64,000 bases of DNA. Origin: JAIOZK01 sp964468645 (lineage in GTDB: Bacteria; Bacteroidota; Bacteroidia; Bacteroidales; JAIOZK01). The stretch is taken from contig CAYXUU010000004.1 of the NCBI GenBank assembly GCA_964468645.1, positions 127,737 to 191,736 of the forward strand, in the 5' to 3' direction. Shown here piece after piece: positions 18,611 to 28,840 of the stretch (positions are counted from its first letter, which is position 1; every line of letters begins with the position of its first letter). The notes beneath the pieces are model-generated. The model worked only from the letters and a program-made list of their open reading frames with translations. It was not told the DNA's origin and made no database searches. The position numbers and the translations under genes are program-made.

Positions 18611-18627
18611 ACTTTGTGTCTCAAAGT
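18611..18627. promoter_or_regulatory. Operator-like dyad upstream of creD
   Basis: ACTTTG-TGTCT-CAAAGT, a 6-5-6 inverted repeat ending 17 bases before ATG 18645. It matches the dyad at 17915 in both arms and in the bases that follow. Confidence 0.6.
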
Positions 18628-18644
18628 ACTTTTAATTTAATATT

Positions 18645-19737
18645 ATGAAAACAATATCAGAGTTACAAAACAAAGCGAAAAATTCCATTACAGTAAAGGT
18701 AATCGTAATTGGAATAATGGTGTTAATTCTTCTAATCCCGATGGGAATGATAAAAAACCTTGTTCAAGAAAGGGAATTTACCAGAGATAATGTTATTAAT
18801 GAAATAAGTGAGAAGTGGGGTAATCCCCAAACACTTATTGGTCCAATTTTAAACATACCATTTGAGGAAAAATTTTACACGGATGGTAATGTTAATTCTG
18901 TAAGAAAATATGCTCACATTTTACCAGATGAATTAACTGTGGTTGGAAATATGTTACCGGAAGAGAGATACAGGGGTATCTATAAAACCATTGTTTATTC
19001 TGCCAATATTCAAATTAAAGGCGTCTTTTGTTTCTCAAAAGTTGATTTGCCTGATGCTGGTAATATCTCAATTTATTGGGAAAAAGCATTTCTTTCTTAC
19101 GGAATTCCTGATATGAGAGGAATACAAAATGAATTGGTTATAACCTGGAACGGATCAGATTACCCGGTTAAACCTGGAACAGAAAGCAATGATGTCATTC
19201 ACTCGGGATTCAATTCAAAGGTAAAGGTTAAGCCGGTTAATAATTCCGAAAGTAATTATAATTTTAGTTTTAAGCTTTCCCTGGATGGGAGCAAACGATT
19301 ATACTTTGTGCCTGTCGGGAAAATCACTGAGATTAATATTTCATCAACATGGAATAATCCTAGCTTCGATGGTGCTTTTCTTCCAGATAACAGAAAAATA
19401 GATGGCAGGGGATTTACTGGTGAGTTTGGGATTAGTGATTTTTTATACCTTATTGGTCTCTCTTTCAGAACAGATCGGTTTCAATTATGCGTATTTGATT
19501 TCAAGTGTTGCTATTATTCTATTAATAACAAGTTATGTTTATGGGATCTTTAAGAATATAAGAATAACCAGTATTTTGAGCTCTGTATTAATAATTCTGT
19601 ATTTATTTCTTTATACAATAATTCAATTACAGGATTATGCATTACTAATGGGGAGTATCGGACTTTTCATCACTTTATCTGTTATAATGTACTTTTCAAG
19701 GAAAATTGATTGGTACAGATCTGAGAAAAAGGATTAG
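18645..19737 (+). pseudogene. creD: CreD family inner-membrane protein, broken by deletion and frameshift
   Basis: The N-terminal part (to about 19435) has the first TM, then NEISEKWGNPQTLIGPILNIPF and SSTWNNPSFDGAFLPDNR, which are CreD hallmarks. Normal CreD continues with about 100 more periplasmic and TM residues. Here the frame switches near 19402-19440: the other frame reads LLVSLGLVIFYTLLVSLSEQIGFNYAYL, then IIQLQDYALLMGSIGLF and MYFSRKIDWY, the CreD C-terminus, ending at 19737. About 100 middle residues are missing and the frame is lost. Probably non-functional. Confidence 0.75.
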
Positions 19738-19738
19738 A

Positions 19739-19794
19739 CAAAAGGCAAAAGTATCCGTAACCTACGTAAGCGAAAACGTCACTTTTGCCTTTTG
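19739..19794. terminator. Palindromic CAAAAGG repeat between convergent genes, terminator-like
   Basis: CAAAAGGCAAAAGT at 19739-19752 and its exact reverse complement at 19781-19794 form a 14-bp stem with a 28-base loop. It lies between the ends of creD (+) and the macroglobulin gene (-), so it could stop transcription from both sides. It is a member of the GGCAAAAGG repeat family. Confidence 0.5.
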
Positions 19795-19806
19795 CCTTTG
19801 TTCTTT

Positions 19807-22800
19807 CTACTTTACACTAATGCGTATGCCAGCCGAATGACTGGAAAACTCCGGTGCATACATACATTGTATGGTTGATATTCCATTTGAGAAATCCCCT
19901 TCCTGTGATACCACAAGGGGATATTCAAATACATAGGTTCCCTTACGCATATATTCTATGAAAAAGTTGGTAGAAGCATCGCGGGTCGATTCGTAGTATC
20001 CCAGTCCGCCCTGCCATTTATACCCTGAAAGTACATTAACCGGTTCAAATGCGGATGCCCGCATATCTTTCAGGTGAACAAATTCAAGGTCACGGTCGGT
20101 GCTTAATATTATTCTGACTATGATCTTATCCCCGATCTTTAAGGCGCTGTTTTCAGTGATCAGTTCAATAACCGGACCTGCGTCAGTATTTCTCTCAATG
20201 AAAAGATCTTTATTTAATCCCAGTGGTGTTTCATGCGGTGTTATCTTATCAAGATTTTCGAAATATTGCCAGTACAATGCACCCCAGGCAATACCTTTAT
20301 CATTCTTGGTTACCGTCACGTCTCCCATTTCCGGTTTGATCTCACTGCCTGCCCAGGAAGCCTGGAAATATCCGGTGCCTGCCTCAACCTGCACATCATC
20401 CATTTTCCGAGGATCAACCTTTAAATCACCAAGTGTAATTTCAACCAGTTCATCACCTGCCAGTAAATTTGTACCTCTTAATAATAAAGCATAAACAGCT
20501 TCCACGGTTGATTTTGTTGTGCTCCACGACTGGGTTTGTTTTTGTTTCAGAAGCCAAATTTTCATCTCTTCAACTGCTTTGGTATCCAGGGCTACTTCAT
20601 TAAAAAATTCAATAAACAAAGCCTGACGTTCTATGGGCGCCTCATACCAGTACCAACTGTTTTCGCTTCGCCAGTACATTCCCATCTCTTCCGAATGATG
20701 AGCTTTTTCCTTCAGGGATTTAATGATATCTGAAGGGATTGACTTAATGCCAAATCGATCAAGAGCCAGTCCAATCATTCCCTGCATGTAAAGATTCTTC
20801 TTTACCCAGAATTCAGTCGCCTGGTCACGATAGTAGTTAAAAGCTTCTGTGTTTCTTTTATTGATTTCTATCTCATCAGTAAAGTAGCTTCGTGCATACA
20901 AATATTGTATCTGGAAGTTCCGGATGTGGTCTTTGTCCAGTTGCTTTGGATAATCTCTTTTCAACCTTTCATAATCCTCTCTTATTCTGTCATCAAGATA
21001 AAGGACGGCTTTCTTTACCATGTTCCAGGTTCTGGGATCATTTTTTACATCCAGAATACCCAGGTTCATCAAATGTCCGAACCCTGTAACAATATGCTGG
21101 GTGATATACCTGTTTTCGGGCATCCCCTCAAACCATGGCCAGCCACCATTGGATCGCTGCGCCTGCTGAAGTTTCAATAAGGCACTCTGCAGTTCACCTG
21201 CCATCTTGTTAAAATCGAATAATAGTGCAATTCGTTTTTTTCTCTCACTTTCGTCTTTTGCTTCCCTCACCCATGGTGTTTCCTCCAGTAATACATATTT
21301 CAGCTCCTGGTTCTTCTCAAGGTTTGATAATAAGGCATCAGGTGTAAGGTTTTTCCAGGCTTCGAAAACCTGTCTAATTTTAGGATCAGCATTGGCAATA
21401 TGTGTTGCCAGGCTGTTTGAATAAAACCTGCTGAATATCTGCTCTGAACATTCATAAGGATACTCCATCAGGTAAGGTAAAGCCTGCACTGCATACCAGG
21501 CCGGATTGGAAGTAAATTCAAGTGTCAGTTTATAATTTCTTAAGGTGGTACTGTTTCCTGATTCAAGCAATTTGTGAAACTTAAAATGTTTGGTTTCTTC
21601 ACCTCTCACTGGCAATGGTAACGATTCCGTAAGCAACATACGATTAGGAAGTACCGGAATGGCCATCTCTTCCCCATCGGAAAAGTTATCAGCTTTTGCG
21701 ACTATCCGGTATGTGATTGCCTCCAGGCCTTCAGGAATATTAATATTCCACCCCAATGATGCACTTTCCCCTTTGGCAACATGAAAAGAAATTTCGGGGT
21801 TAACATTTCCCATCTTTTCATCAAGTGGTTCCATGGTTAAAGCATTAAAGAAGTGCAATTCCGCCATTCCCGAAATTTCTTTTTCAACAAGGCTGGAAAT
21901 TTTTGCAGAGAAGATCATCCTGTCACCTTCCCTGAAAAATCTTGGGGCATTCGGCATGATCATCAGTTCTTTCTGGGTAACCAGTTCTTTTTCAACCTGG
22001 CCGATTTTCAGATCCTTTGTATAGGCCAGCCCCAGCATCTTCCAACGTGTCAGGGCTTCCGGCATGGTAAAAGTTATGATCACCTCGCCATTTTCATTGG
22101 TTTTCAGGTCAGGATAGAAAAAAGCGGTTTCCCTGAAATCGCTGCGTATTTTTACTGGTTGTGATTCTTCTGTTTTTTGTTTTTCAGGCTCCTCGGGAGG
22201 TTCAGCCTCTTCATCTTTTTGAACAACGACAACTTCATCCAGTGAAGCACCGTCCATTTCCACTGCCATTAAGGCTTCCGGTTCGGTTGCCATTCCCGGT
22301 CTTGCATTGCGATAACTGAAATAACTACCCCAGAATGAAAGTCCGAACCAGTTCAAACGATCATATTCCCTGTGGACAGGGGAAAAATAAGAATCCGGGG
22401 TGCTCAGGAAATAACTGCTGATGCTTTTGAAATCATACCAGCTTTCCCATACCGGATCAACATTGTATGACGAGTAAAGGTAAAAATACCAGCTGTTTGC
22501 CCTGAAAACATCAAGAGAGGCATCATACATGGTAGCCAGCATTTCTGCCGCCACTTTCTCGCCATCCATAGCACTGATCTTTATCTGCCATTCTTCTGCC
22601 TGGCCCGGTTGCAGTTTATCTCTGAAAGTCGCAAAATTTAGCTCGAGTTTTTTATCCGTATGAGGGACAATGAATGTTTGTGTGTTTTGATAAAATCTGT
22701 TATCCTTGATGAAGGCTATGTTGATCCCAAAATTCCCCCTGTATTTTTCTAATACGGGTAAGCTGAAGAACTCCTGCTGTTCATCAACAGTCAGCCACTC

Positions 22801-25800
22801 CCTCGAAATTATGGTATCATTGATCATGACCTCATAGATCACATGCAGGTTTTTATCCCCGGTTCCAAAAACAAATGAAACTTCTTCTCCGGGTTCTGCT
22901 TTCTTTTTTAATGCTGTAAACCAGTTCATTGTTTTATCTGGTATCCTCTTGTCCTGCGGTGAAAACAGGGTGAAGTATTTTTTGGTTTCTACCTGCTCAC
23001 CGTATTTATCATTCGTTGACAATTCCACTACATAGGTGCCCGGTTTCCAGCTTTTAAGATCATTCAACTCCAGATGAAAGTCCTTTTCCGTCACAACCGT
23101 TTCTTCCATAACAGTTTTATCAACTTTCCATGTTTGAGGTTCGTTTTCGTCTTTATAAACATCCCCAGGAAAAAGAGTGTGGAATTCCTTTTCATCCATA
23201 AGAAAAACATCAGGCTGGGGCCATAACCGCTTTCTGAATATTCGATCAGGTTGTTCAAGCCTGGATATCTTCACACCAACCATTGCCTTTTCAAATTCAC
23301 CATTCAGGTTGGTCGAGCTTAATTTGAATTCATTTTCTGAATCCTTATTCACTTTTTCACTGATATCAATATCTATCAGCAAGGCTTTATAACCAACACT
23401 TACACTGGTTTCTGCCGAATGCGTTTCACCATTGATGTCGGTAACATCAGCATAAATGCTATAGCTGAATACAGGATTATATTTTTGATCGACACTCAGG
23501 TCAGGAATAGCTGTGAATTCAATGTTGAAATTTCCGGTCTTGTCAGTAAGCGTTTCCCCATTAATGATCTCCATACTTTCACCCTGCGGGAAATAAGACC
23601 TCCACCACCAACCCCAGTATGGGAACCTCACCTCCCTGACAACCCTGTATTTTACATGGGCATTGTCGATAGGTGGTCCAGCATATGCCATGGCTAAACC
23701 GGTAACCTTAACTTCTTCGTTCAGTTTATAGGAGCCCTGAACAGGTTCATAGGTAACCTCAAATTTCGGTCTTTTGTAATCTTCAACCGAAATGTATATT
23801 TGTCCGCTGTTGTTGTCAATTCTCATCTGCCCGTTCAAAACTCCTGAAGGTGCTGTAAAACTACCGTTGAAAGAACCATATTCATTGGAGACAAGATCAA
23901 GGTCTGATATCAACTGTCCGTTTACATCATAAAACTTTACTTCGGTTTTTTTCTTCTTCAATATCTTATATTTTTCCCCGGTTTTCTCAAGCATGATTCC
24001 CTTGAAATATACGGTCTGTCCGGGTCTGTATATCGCCCTGTCGGTGAAGAAATAGGTAGTAACCCTTGGCTTCTTATCCTTTGGATAATAATAGCTATAA
24101 AATGAAGAGCCTACGTATAGTGTATCATCATCACTTACAAATTCAATGTAATAAGCTTCGTTTTTGGTTTCATTATTGGGTACCTTAAAGTATCCGTCTT
24201 TATTGCTGTAATAATCCTTAAACTTTGTTTCGATATACTGCCGTTGATTGTAATCATACTTGTTGAGGAAAAGGGTGGCTTTGACGCCTTTTAATGGATT
24301 GCCACTAACCCTGTCCAGAACAAAGAATTCCTGGTTTCCATCCCATGTTTTATGGTTGAAATAACTGATGTTGGTGAGGTTCATGGTTGATAATCCCACA
24401 GCGCCCTTCTCCTGTTCGAAATCAGGATTTGATCCGATAAGAATTACATAAAAACCGGCAGGAAGTTCAGACAGTGACAATTGTATGGAATGCTGCTGAA
24501 AATCCCCATCATTAGGAATATCCAGTGACCATTCTTTAATAGCCTGGTAATCTTTATATATCCCAACCAGTTGTTCATGCCTGTTATGATTACTTAAGTC
24601 ACGGAATTTCCTATTATCTGTTTTTATTATCCTGAAATAGATTTTTGAAATATTCTTATAACTCAATAATCCTAAGATGGGAAGGTCAGGAACATTATTT
24701 CTTTCACTTTGTAAACTTAAATATGGTTTATTAATTTGCTGAAGCAAAAACTTGCAGTTATTAGCTCCATCTGAGTTGGGATGTTTTTCAATGGCTTCCG
24801 TACAAATCCCATGGGCTTTTTTCTTATCCCATCTGTTTTTTTCTGATCCAAGAGGGTTATAATTATTACCCATTTCGAAGTATAGGTTTGCCAATTTATA
24901 GGAAACATCGGTTGAAACAGGATCAGAAAAATATAATTTTAGCAAACCCTCCAATGCTGTTTGATAAAGCTTATTTCTGTCGCTGATGGCAAATGCATTT
25001 TGATTGACAAACTCCAATCGCTTCAGATCAACATCCACAAATGCTGTTGGATCCTTGTCCTGTAAATGAAAAGCAATAAGATCCTGAAGCACAATTAAGG
25101 CATAATATTTTAATGAAAGGCTATCCTGTGTTTCGAATTTAAGATCCACAAAATCATCAGCCGGATCAAAATAAGAAGGATTATCAATTTCAAAGCGGTA
25201 AGCTGGTTTGGTAATTGAATTCTCATCATTCATAAAAAAATCAACCGCGCGGTGTGCAAGGAAATCATAGAGGGTGGGTCGATAAATCCCCGATTTTTTC
25301 ACTTCAGTAAGAATGGCCTTAAAATCATTGATTGGAATATTTTTGAGGTTCCCGGGTTCACGGATGGAGGCCATATAGTTCTCCACAACCATATCGAGTA
25401 TCTTGTTCAAATCCCATGTCCTGATATCATCTTCAACGATGCCGCTTGTAACTGTACGGTCAAGAAACAGATGCCTGTTTTCTGCATAATAATTCCAGTA
25501 TAATTCGGCCAGTATTGAATGTAGTATGTTATTTACCGGAAATGTTGTAATCCCGATTTCTTTAGTAACATCCTGTATTATCGTAACAAGGAATTCTTCT
25601 TCATAATCCCCTTTCAGGCGTAATTTATAAATAATGGCTTTAACCAGCTGAGGGGAATTATGGTGTTTCCTGGCCTTATCGTAAATCTTATCTACAATTT
25701 CAAGGGCTGATTTTGGCAGGCCCTGACTGGAAAGTTCTTCAACCTTTTTCCAGTCTTCTTCATAATCATCCTGAATTATTTTTTGATTTGACATGATGGG

Positions 25801-25893
25801 TTGATTTTTTATGTTCTTTATATTAGGCATTGTTCCAGATAACAGGACTACTGATAAAACAACAATAATACCTGCAAAGATTTTTGATTTCAT
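19807..25893 (-). CDS. Alpha-2-macroglobulin family protein (giant, thioester type)
   Basis: 2028 residues with an N-terminal signal peptide (IFAGIIVVLSVVLLSGTMP). The order fits bacterial macroglobulins: MG1-MG2 domains (TDRAIYRPGQTVYFKG), further MG domains, the A2M bait/beta region (AFFYPDLKTNENGEVIITFTMPE) and the thioester domain with YPYECSEQ (CxEQ, about residue 1480), then an alpha/alpha toroid. An acidic linker follows a plug-like MDGASLDEVVVVQ stretch. Such proteins trap proteases in the periplasm. No pbpC partner is adjacent. The 294-base gap after it (25894-26187) holds only the divergent promoter region. Confidence 0.93.
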   Translation of the reverse strand: MKSKIFAGIIVVLSVVLLSGTMPNIKNIKNQPIMSNQKIIQDDYEEDWKKVEELSSQGLPKSALEIVDKIYDKARKHHNSPQLVKAIIYKLRLKGDYEEEFLVTIIQDVTKEIGITTFPVNNILHSILAELYWNYYAENRHLFLDRTVTSGIVEDDIRTWDLNKILDMVVENYMASIREPGNLKNIPINDFKAILTEVKKSGIYRPTLYDFLAHRAVDFFMNDENSITKPAYRFEIDNPSYFDPADDFVDLKFETQDSLSLKYYALIVLQDLIAFHLQDKDPTAFVDVDLKRLEFVNQNAFAISDRNKLYQTALEGLLKLYFSDPVSTDVSYKLANLYFEMGNNYNPLGSEKNRWDKKKAHGICTEAIEKHPNSDGANNCKFLLQQINKPYLSLQSERNNVPDLPILGLLSYKNISKIYFRIIKTDNRKFRDLSNHNRHEQLVGIYKDYQAIKEWSLDIPNDGDFQQHSIQLSLSELPAGFYVILIGSNPDFEQEKGAVGLSTMNLTNISYFNHKTWDGNQEFFVLDRVSGNPLKGVKATLFLNKYDYNQRQYIETKFKDYYSNKDGYFKVPNNETKNEAYYIEFVSDDDTLYVGSSFYSYYYPKDKKPRVTTYFFTDRAIYRPGQTVYFKGIMLEKTGEKYKILKKKKTEVKFYDVNGQLISDLDLVSNEYGSFNGSFTAPSGVLNGQMRIDNNSGQIYISVEDYKRPKFEVTYEPVQGSYKLNEEVKVTGLAMAYAGPPIDNAHVKYRVVREVRFPYWGWWWRSYFPQGESMEIINGETLTDKTGNFNIEFTAIPDLSVDQKYNPVFSYSIYADVTDINGETHSAETSVSVGYKALLIDIDISEKVNKDSENEFKLSSTNLNGEFEKAMVGVKISRLEQPDRIFRKRLWPQPDVFLMDEKEFHTLFPGDVYKDENEPQTWKVDKTVMEETVVTEKDFHLELNDLKSWKPGTYVVELSTNDKYGEQVETKKYFTLFSPQDKRIPDKTMNWFTALKKKAEPGEEVSFVFGTGDKNLHVIYEVMINDTIISREWLTVDEQQEFFSLPVLEKYRGNFGINIAFIKDNRFYQNTQTFIVPHTDKKLELNFATFRDKLQPGQAEEWQIKISAMDGEKVAAEMLATMYDASLDVFRANSWYFYLYSSYNVDPVWESWYDFKSISSYFLSTPDSYFSPVHREYDRLNWFGLSFWGSYFSYRNARPGMATEPEALMAVEMDGASLDEVVVVQKDEEAEPPEEPEKQKTEESQPVKIRSDFRETAFFYPDLKTNENGEVIITFTMPEALTRWKMLGLAYTKDLKIGQVEKELVTQKELMIMPNAPRFFREGDRMIFSAKISSLVEKEISGMAELHFFNALTMEPLDEKMGNVNPEISFHVAKGESASLGWNINIPEGLEAITYRIVAKADNFSDGEEMAIPVLPNRMLLTESLPLPVRGEETKHFKFHKLLESGNSTTLRNYKLTLEFTSNPAWYAVQALPYLMEYPYECSEQIFSRFYSNSLATHIANADPKIRQVFEAWKNLTPDALLSNLEKNQELKYVLLEETPWVREAKDESERKKRIALLFDFNKMAGELQSALLKLQQAQRSNGGWPWFEGMPENRYITQHIVTGFGHLMNLGILDVKNDPRTWNMVKKAVLYLDDRIREDYERLKRDYPKQLDKDHIRNFQIQYLYARSYFTDEIEINKRNTEAFNYYRDQATEFWVKKNLYMQGMIGLALDRFGIKSIPSDIIKSLKEKAHHSEEMGMYWRSENSWYWYEAPIERQALFIEFFNEVALDTKAVEEMKIWLLKQKQTQSWSTTKSTVEAVYALLLRGTNLLAGDELVEITLGDLKVDPRKMDDVQVEAGTGYFQASWAGSEIKPEMGDVTVTKNDKGIAWGALYWQYFENLDKITPHETPLGLNKDLFIERNTDAGPVIELITENSALKIGDKIIVRIILSTDRDLEFVHLKDMRASAFEPVNVLSGYKWQGGLGYYESTRDASTNFFIEYMRKGTYVFEYPLVVSQEGDFSNGISTIQCMYAPEFSSHSAGIRISVK

Positions 25894-26187
25894 AGTTATT
25901 CACTTTTGTTGAACAAGATAAATCTAATTTCTAAATGGTGTAGATTATTTCGATGCTGGAATGTATTTAGATCAATATTAACATCAAATTTCATACCTTT
26001 TTTCAATGTTCAATTGTTTCATGGTTCATTTGTTTTATTTTGATCAGTTAATCAGGCTGATCCATAATTAAAAAATATATTGGCCAGAAAACAATATGAT
26101 CATATATCCTGCGTTTTCAGAAAAACAAACATCTAATCCAGATTTATAGATAACACTTATACACCATCAAACCAAAAACAAAGTGTT

Positions 26188-27555
26188 ATGAAAAGAGTCC
26201 TTTTTTCCTGTGTTTTCATGTTATTTATTGTTTTCACTCAAAGTCAAACTTATAATGATGTTGCTGTTATCATGAACAGCAATAATGATGCTTCTATCGA
26301 GATTGGTGAATATTTTGCATTGCAACGGAATATCCCTGCCAGGAACCTGATTTATGTTGATGCAGAGATAAATGAATTAATCGACACCACAGAGTTTTTC
26401 AACATTCTTCATCAGATTAAAAACCATTTCATCAATTATGAATTGGTTGACAGCATCAACTACATTGTTACCACCAAGGGAATTCCGCATAATGTACGAA
26501 CAGGTGATAGTTGTACCGGGGTGACGGGTGCGCTGAAATGCTCATCTTTCGATTCGGAATTAACGCTGATGTTTAGTAAAAAGGAAGATGAGATGTTTCA
26601 TGGAGGTCTAATTGGAAATACTTATTATAATTCACATTTGAACTTTAATAGAACTGATTTTGGAATTTATCTTGTTACCAGGTTAGATGCTTATTCAACC
26701 GAACAGGTGTTTTCAATAATCGACAAAAGCGGGCCAAATCAACTAATTAATAAAGAAAGTGCCAGAATTGTATTTGATATCAGCCATTGTGATACTTCAC
26801 TGATCGGTTTGTTTTCAGCATACTATCAATATGCAATTGACTTTTTGAATCAAAACAACTGGATAGTTATTTTTAATGATGATTCATCAATGCTTACAAA
26901 TGAGCAAAATGTTTTGGGTTACGCCAGTGCAAATTATGGTTTGGGAAAAAAACTGCCTGAATTTGACTGGTTCAACGGATCTTTTGCTTTTCAGGTAGCT
27001 CCGGCGGGAGAAATATCATTTTTCGATAGCTTAAGCGCTTCATTTTTAAACTTGCCCGACTTTATTGAGGATGGGGCAACATCAGGTTCAGGATATGCCA
27101 ATGTTATTTATTTCAGTCAATCACCCAGGCTTGAAAACTTCTATTCTCATTATCTTCAGGATACTTCTGAAATAAAATTTAATCTTGCGGAAAGTTATTA
27201 TTCAAGCATTGGGGAGTTATCAAAAAATTATATCCTCATCGGTGATCCCAAAACTACAATCCTTATCACCCATACAGGTATTGATGACCCCAGGTATGAT
27301 ATTTCAAACCTGATCCTTTCCCCAAACCCGGCAACTGATTACATCAATGCCCGTATGAACTCCAAAAAATCTAAAAGTGTTTCAGTTACCATTGTGAATA
27401 TAAATGGTCAAATGGTTATTAATCAGGAGCATCACCTTAATCAGGGAATAAATAATATTTCAATAGATATTCAGAACCTGCCAAAAGGTATCTATGGAAT
27501 TATCGTCGATGATAAAGATGGGTATAAAGTATCTGATAGAATAGTCAAGATTTAA
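26188..27555 (+). CDS. TIGR03790-like secreted protein with T9SS sorting domain
   Basis: 455 residues. Signal peptide MKRVLFSCVFMLFIVFTQSQ, then a TIGR03790-type domain (NDVAVIMNSNNDASIEIGEYFALQRNIPARN, written here only in part as NDVAVIMNSNNDASIEIG; YIVTTKGIPHNVR). The C-terminal 85 residues (LILSPNPATDYINAR, VNINGQMV, LPKGIYGIIV) are a type A T9SS sorting domain. Function of the family is unknown. It is divergent from the macroglobulin gene. Confidence 0.8.
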   Translation: MKRVLFSCVFMLFIVFTQSQTYNDVAVIMNSNNDASIEIGEYFALQRNIPARNLIYVDAEINELIDTTEFFNILHQIKNHFINYELVDSINYIVTTKGIPHNVRTGDSCTGVTGALKCSSFDSELTLMFSKKEDEMFHGGLIGNTYYNSHLNFNRTDFGIYLVTRLDAYSTEQVFSIIDKSGPNQLINKESARIVFDISHCDTSLIGLFSAYYQYAIDFLNQNNWIVIFNDDSSMLTNEQNVLGYASANYGLGKKLPEFDWFNGSFAFQVAPAGEISFFDSLSASFLNLPDFIEDGATSGSGYANVIYFSQSPRLENFYSHYLQDTSEIKFNLAESYYSSIGELSKNYILIGDPKTTILITHTGIDDPRYDISNLILSPNPATDYINARMNSKKSKSVSVTIVNINGQMVINQEHHLNQGINNISIDIQNLPKGIYGIIVDDKDGYKVSDRIVKI

Positions 27556-27659
27556 GATTGGTCATTAGCCCTTAATTATTTTGTTATTTCCTGGTGATGA
27601 AGTTTAATTATCCCAAATAATGCATTAGGCATTGTTACGAAATAACTTACCCATTCAGG

Positions 27660-27790
27660 CTTGTTCTTTTGCGCGCTAACTGCGTTAAAAAGCCTCGCCA
27701 TAACAACTGCTATGCCTGCGTTTTTTGCCTTGTTATCGCACAAAATAACTTCGCCTGCTTTGTCCAACTTATTTAGTAATAATGCCTTAG
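27660..27790. repeat. MITE-like palindromic repeat
   Basis: In the 373-base gap 27556-27928. Arms TTTTGCGCGCTAA (27667-27679) and TTATCGCACAAAA (27733-27745) are complementary at 11 of 13 positions. The core GCGTTTTTTGCCTTG...CGCACAAAAT closely matches the element at 38875-39036. No gene is evident in the gap. Confidence 0.5.
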
Positions 27791-27928
27791 AAAAGGACAA
27801 ATGCATTGGTTCATTTCAATCCCAATGCACAATTTGGGATTATTGTAGTCAGTACTACCAACCACTAACCACCAACTGTTCACCTGGTCATTCATGCCAG
27901 TCCTTGTAATTCGTGGATTTATTATTTA

Positions 27929-28723
27929 TCAATCCAATTTAGCCGTTAGCGGATTGGCCAGGTTTTCGTATTCAGAGAGTTCAATTTTAACAGACCCGAT
28001 GATGACTTCAGATTCCAGCATAATAGGAACATGATTCAGATCATCGGTAACCCAAAGGGTCATTGGATAATCCTCATCAAACATTTCCCCTTTTACCATC
28101 ATGGGTTTAAAAGCCAGGCACCTGAAGGTTCCTGTTTTTACGGTAATTGTATCAATGCCTGCAAATAAGATACGTGATGTATAGACTGAATCATCAAGGT
28201 GAAAATCGACAAACAGTTCTTCATTTGGTTGGAGCCCTGAAAGATCAAATGTTCTTACATAATAGAAAGCAGAAACAATGTCCTGAACATAAGGAGGTAC
28301 ATCCCGTTCCATGCGCCGGCTCTTTGCAATGTTTTCAAACTGATTATAATCAACATCATCCTCAAATCGATAGCTTCCTTCCCGGGTTCTTCGTACAAAA
28401 TGCCAAGGTGCAAGTGTTTCTTCATCAACATAGGATTCAAATCTATCGCGAACCTTGAAAAATAAGTTGAACAAGCCTTTTGAATCTCCATTGACAACAA
28501 TATGATAGGTGTCTCTTTTATGAAATTTTTTGTGCTCATCTTTTATTTGCATCGTTCCAATCCCGGCAGTCATCCATGCTGTAAGCCATGAATCATAGTA
28601 CACCCTGTAAGTGAGTTTTTCCCCGCGTTTAAATGCCCTGTTTTTCACCTCCCTTAACGTATCAGCATTTGAATTAATCACGCCGAAAACAACGACAACT
28701 AGGATAACCAAAATTCTTTTCAT
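27929..28723 (-). CDS. DUF3108 domain-containing exported protein
   Basis: 264 residues with a signal peptide (ILVILVVVVFGVINSNA). The body matches DUF3108: RGEKLTYRVYYDSWLTAW, GTMQI, SKGLFNLFFKVRDRFESYVD, and a C-terminal LWVTDDLNHVPIMLESEVIIGSVKIEL. The family is periplasmic or outer-membrane-associated and of unknown function. It stands alone, 117 bases downstream of leuS on the same strand. Confidence 0.82.
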   Translation of the reverse strand: MKRILVILVVVVFGVINSNADTLREVKNRAFKRGEKLTYRVYYDSWLTAWMTAGIGTMQIKDEHKKFHKRDTYHIVVNGDSKGLFNLFFKVRDRFESYVDEETLAPWHFVRRTREGSYRFEDDVDYNQFENIAKSRRMERDVPPYVQDIVSAFYYVRTFDLSGLQPNEELFVDFHLDDSVYTSRILFAGIDTITVKTGTFRCLAFKPMMVKGEMFDEDYPMTLWVTDDLNHVPIMLESEVIIGSVKIELSEYENLANPLTAKLD

Positions 28724-28840
28724 AAAATTATTATTGATTCTTTTGTGGACTTTTGAGTTTTAATGACAAAACTATAAAGGATTTTGTTTATTTATAAACC
28801 ATGTTTTTGAAAGTAACCTGATAATAATTTCTGTGATTTA

